From: Lactiplantibacillus mudanjiangensis
Lineage (GTDB): Bacteria; Bacillota; Bacilli; Lactobacillales; Lactobacillaceae
Length of the DNA: 64,000 nucleotides
Direction: 5' to 3'
Assembly: GCF_005405385.1 (NCBI RefSeq)
Contig: NZ_BJDY01000003.1
Span: 124,001 to 188,000 of the forward strand
The notes beneath the pieces were generated by a model. The model was given only the letters and a program-made list of their open reading frames with translations. It did not search any database and had not been told where the DNA came from. Positions 63,928 through 64,000 of the stretch are shown in pieces. Both the position numbers and the translations under genes were made by a program. Within the stretch, counting starts at the first letter, position 1. Each line of letters starts with the position of its first letter.

Positions 63928-63930
63928 CGC

Positions 63931-64000
63931 TTAATCTAAGTTTAATGCCGTTAAATCAAGCTTAGGCTTATCCTCTTTTGATTTCTTTGGTTCTAACCCA
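63931..64000 (-). CDS. C-terminal end of an unidentified gene (cut by window edge)
   Basis: Only the last 22 codons are inside the window. The frame reads LEPKKSKEDKPKLDLTAL and ends NLD-stop, just before a minus-strand terminator, which supports it being a real gene end. The Lys/Asp-rich tail does not identify a family. Confidence 0.5.
   Translation of the reverse strand, partial: GLEPKKSKEDKPKLDLTALNLD

Overview
The window looks like a low-GC Firmicute of the Lactiplantibacillus plantarum/pentosus group. The evidence is the heterodimeric LacL/LacM beta-galactosidase, a LacS transporter with a fused EIIA domain, class II GalT, a DhaQ/DhaS dihydroxyacetone regulator pair, paired short GH78 rhamnosidases, many CcpA (cre) sites, and AT-rich intergenic DNA with strong AGGAGG ribosome sites. 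The species is inferred from gene content and family recognition, not from a database search. No tRNA, rRNA, CRISPR array, insertion sequence or phage gene was seen. The window reads as a 'sugar island' of consecutive catabolic modules, each with its own regulator.

Layout. 1-2.3 kb: dihydroxyacetone module (partial dhaK, divergent dhaQ, dhaS) with a DhaS-type operator. 2.3-4.8 kb: a lipoprotein and an NADH oxidase-like flavoprotein with Ser at the redox-Cys position. 5.3-19 kb: galactose/lactose/raffinose module (galR, galT, galE, galK divergent from lacLM, then melA, lacS, galM). 19-25 kb: a GH78 rhamnosidase with two MFS transporters and a divergent AraC regulator. 25-40 kb: an oligosaccharide locus (ABC importer, MsmK-type ATPase, GH94 phosphorylase, GH3 beta-glucosidase, GH35 enzyme, LacI regulator, esterase, PucR-type regulator). 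It resembles the Listeria sophorooligosaccharide (beta-1,2-glucan) cluster. 40-43 kb: IclR regulator, D-2-hydroxyacid dehydrogenase and an orphan EIIC-like membrane protein. 43-50.4 kb: L-rhamnose catabolism (rhaP-B-M-A-D plus a YczE-like membrane protein) with a divergent AraC regulator. 50.5-55.5 kb: a YueI protein, then a DeoR-controlled PTS (EIIA, EIIB, EIIC), a tiny membrane protein and a class II aldolase. 55.5-64 kb: two short GH78 rhamnosidases, two MFS transporters and two tandem AraC regulators.

How it works together. The galactose module takes up lactose, melibiose or raffinose, hydrolyses them, and sends galactose through GalM, GalK, GalT and GalE. The three rhamnose-related modules share paralogous transporters and AraC regulators. 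They would release rhamnose from rhamnosides and degrade it to dihydroxyacetone phosphate and lactaldehyde. Thirteen cre or cre-like sites tie nearly all modules to CcpA.

Most notable non-coding observations: (1) a 186-nt repeat present twice (1475-1660 and 5053-5238), about 90% identical without gaps, whose differences keep several stems paired, including double compensatory changes; (2) a perfect 19-bp inverted repeat carrying cre-like sequence inside the GH78 coding region at 21068-21109; (3) a shared operator motif (TCGAAACGTTT) in front of three transcription units of the oligosaccharide locus; (4) a perfect 13-bp-arm IclR-type operator at 43197-43225.
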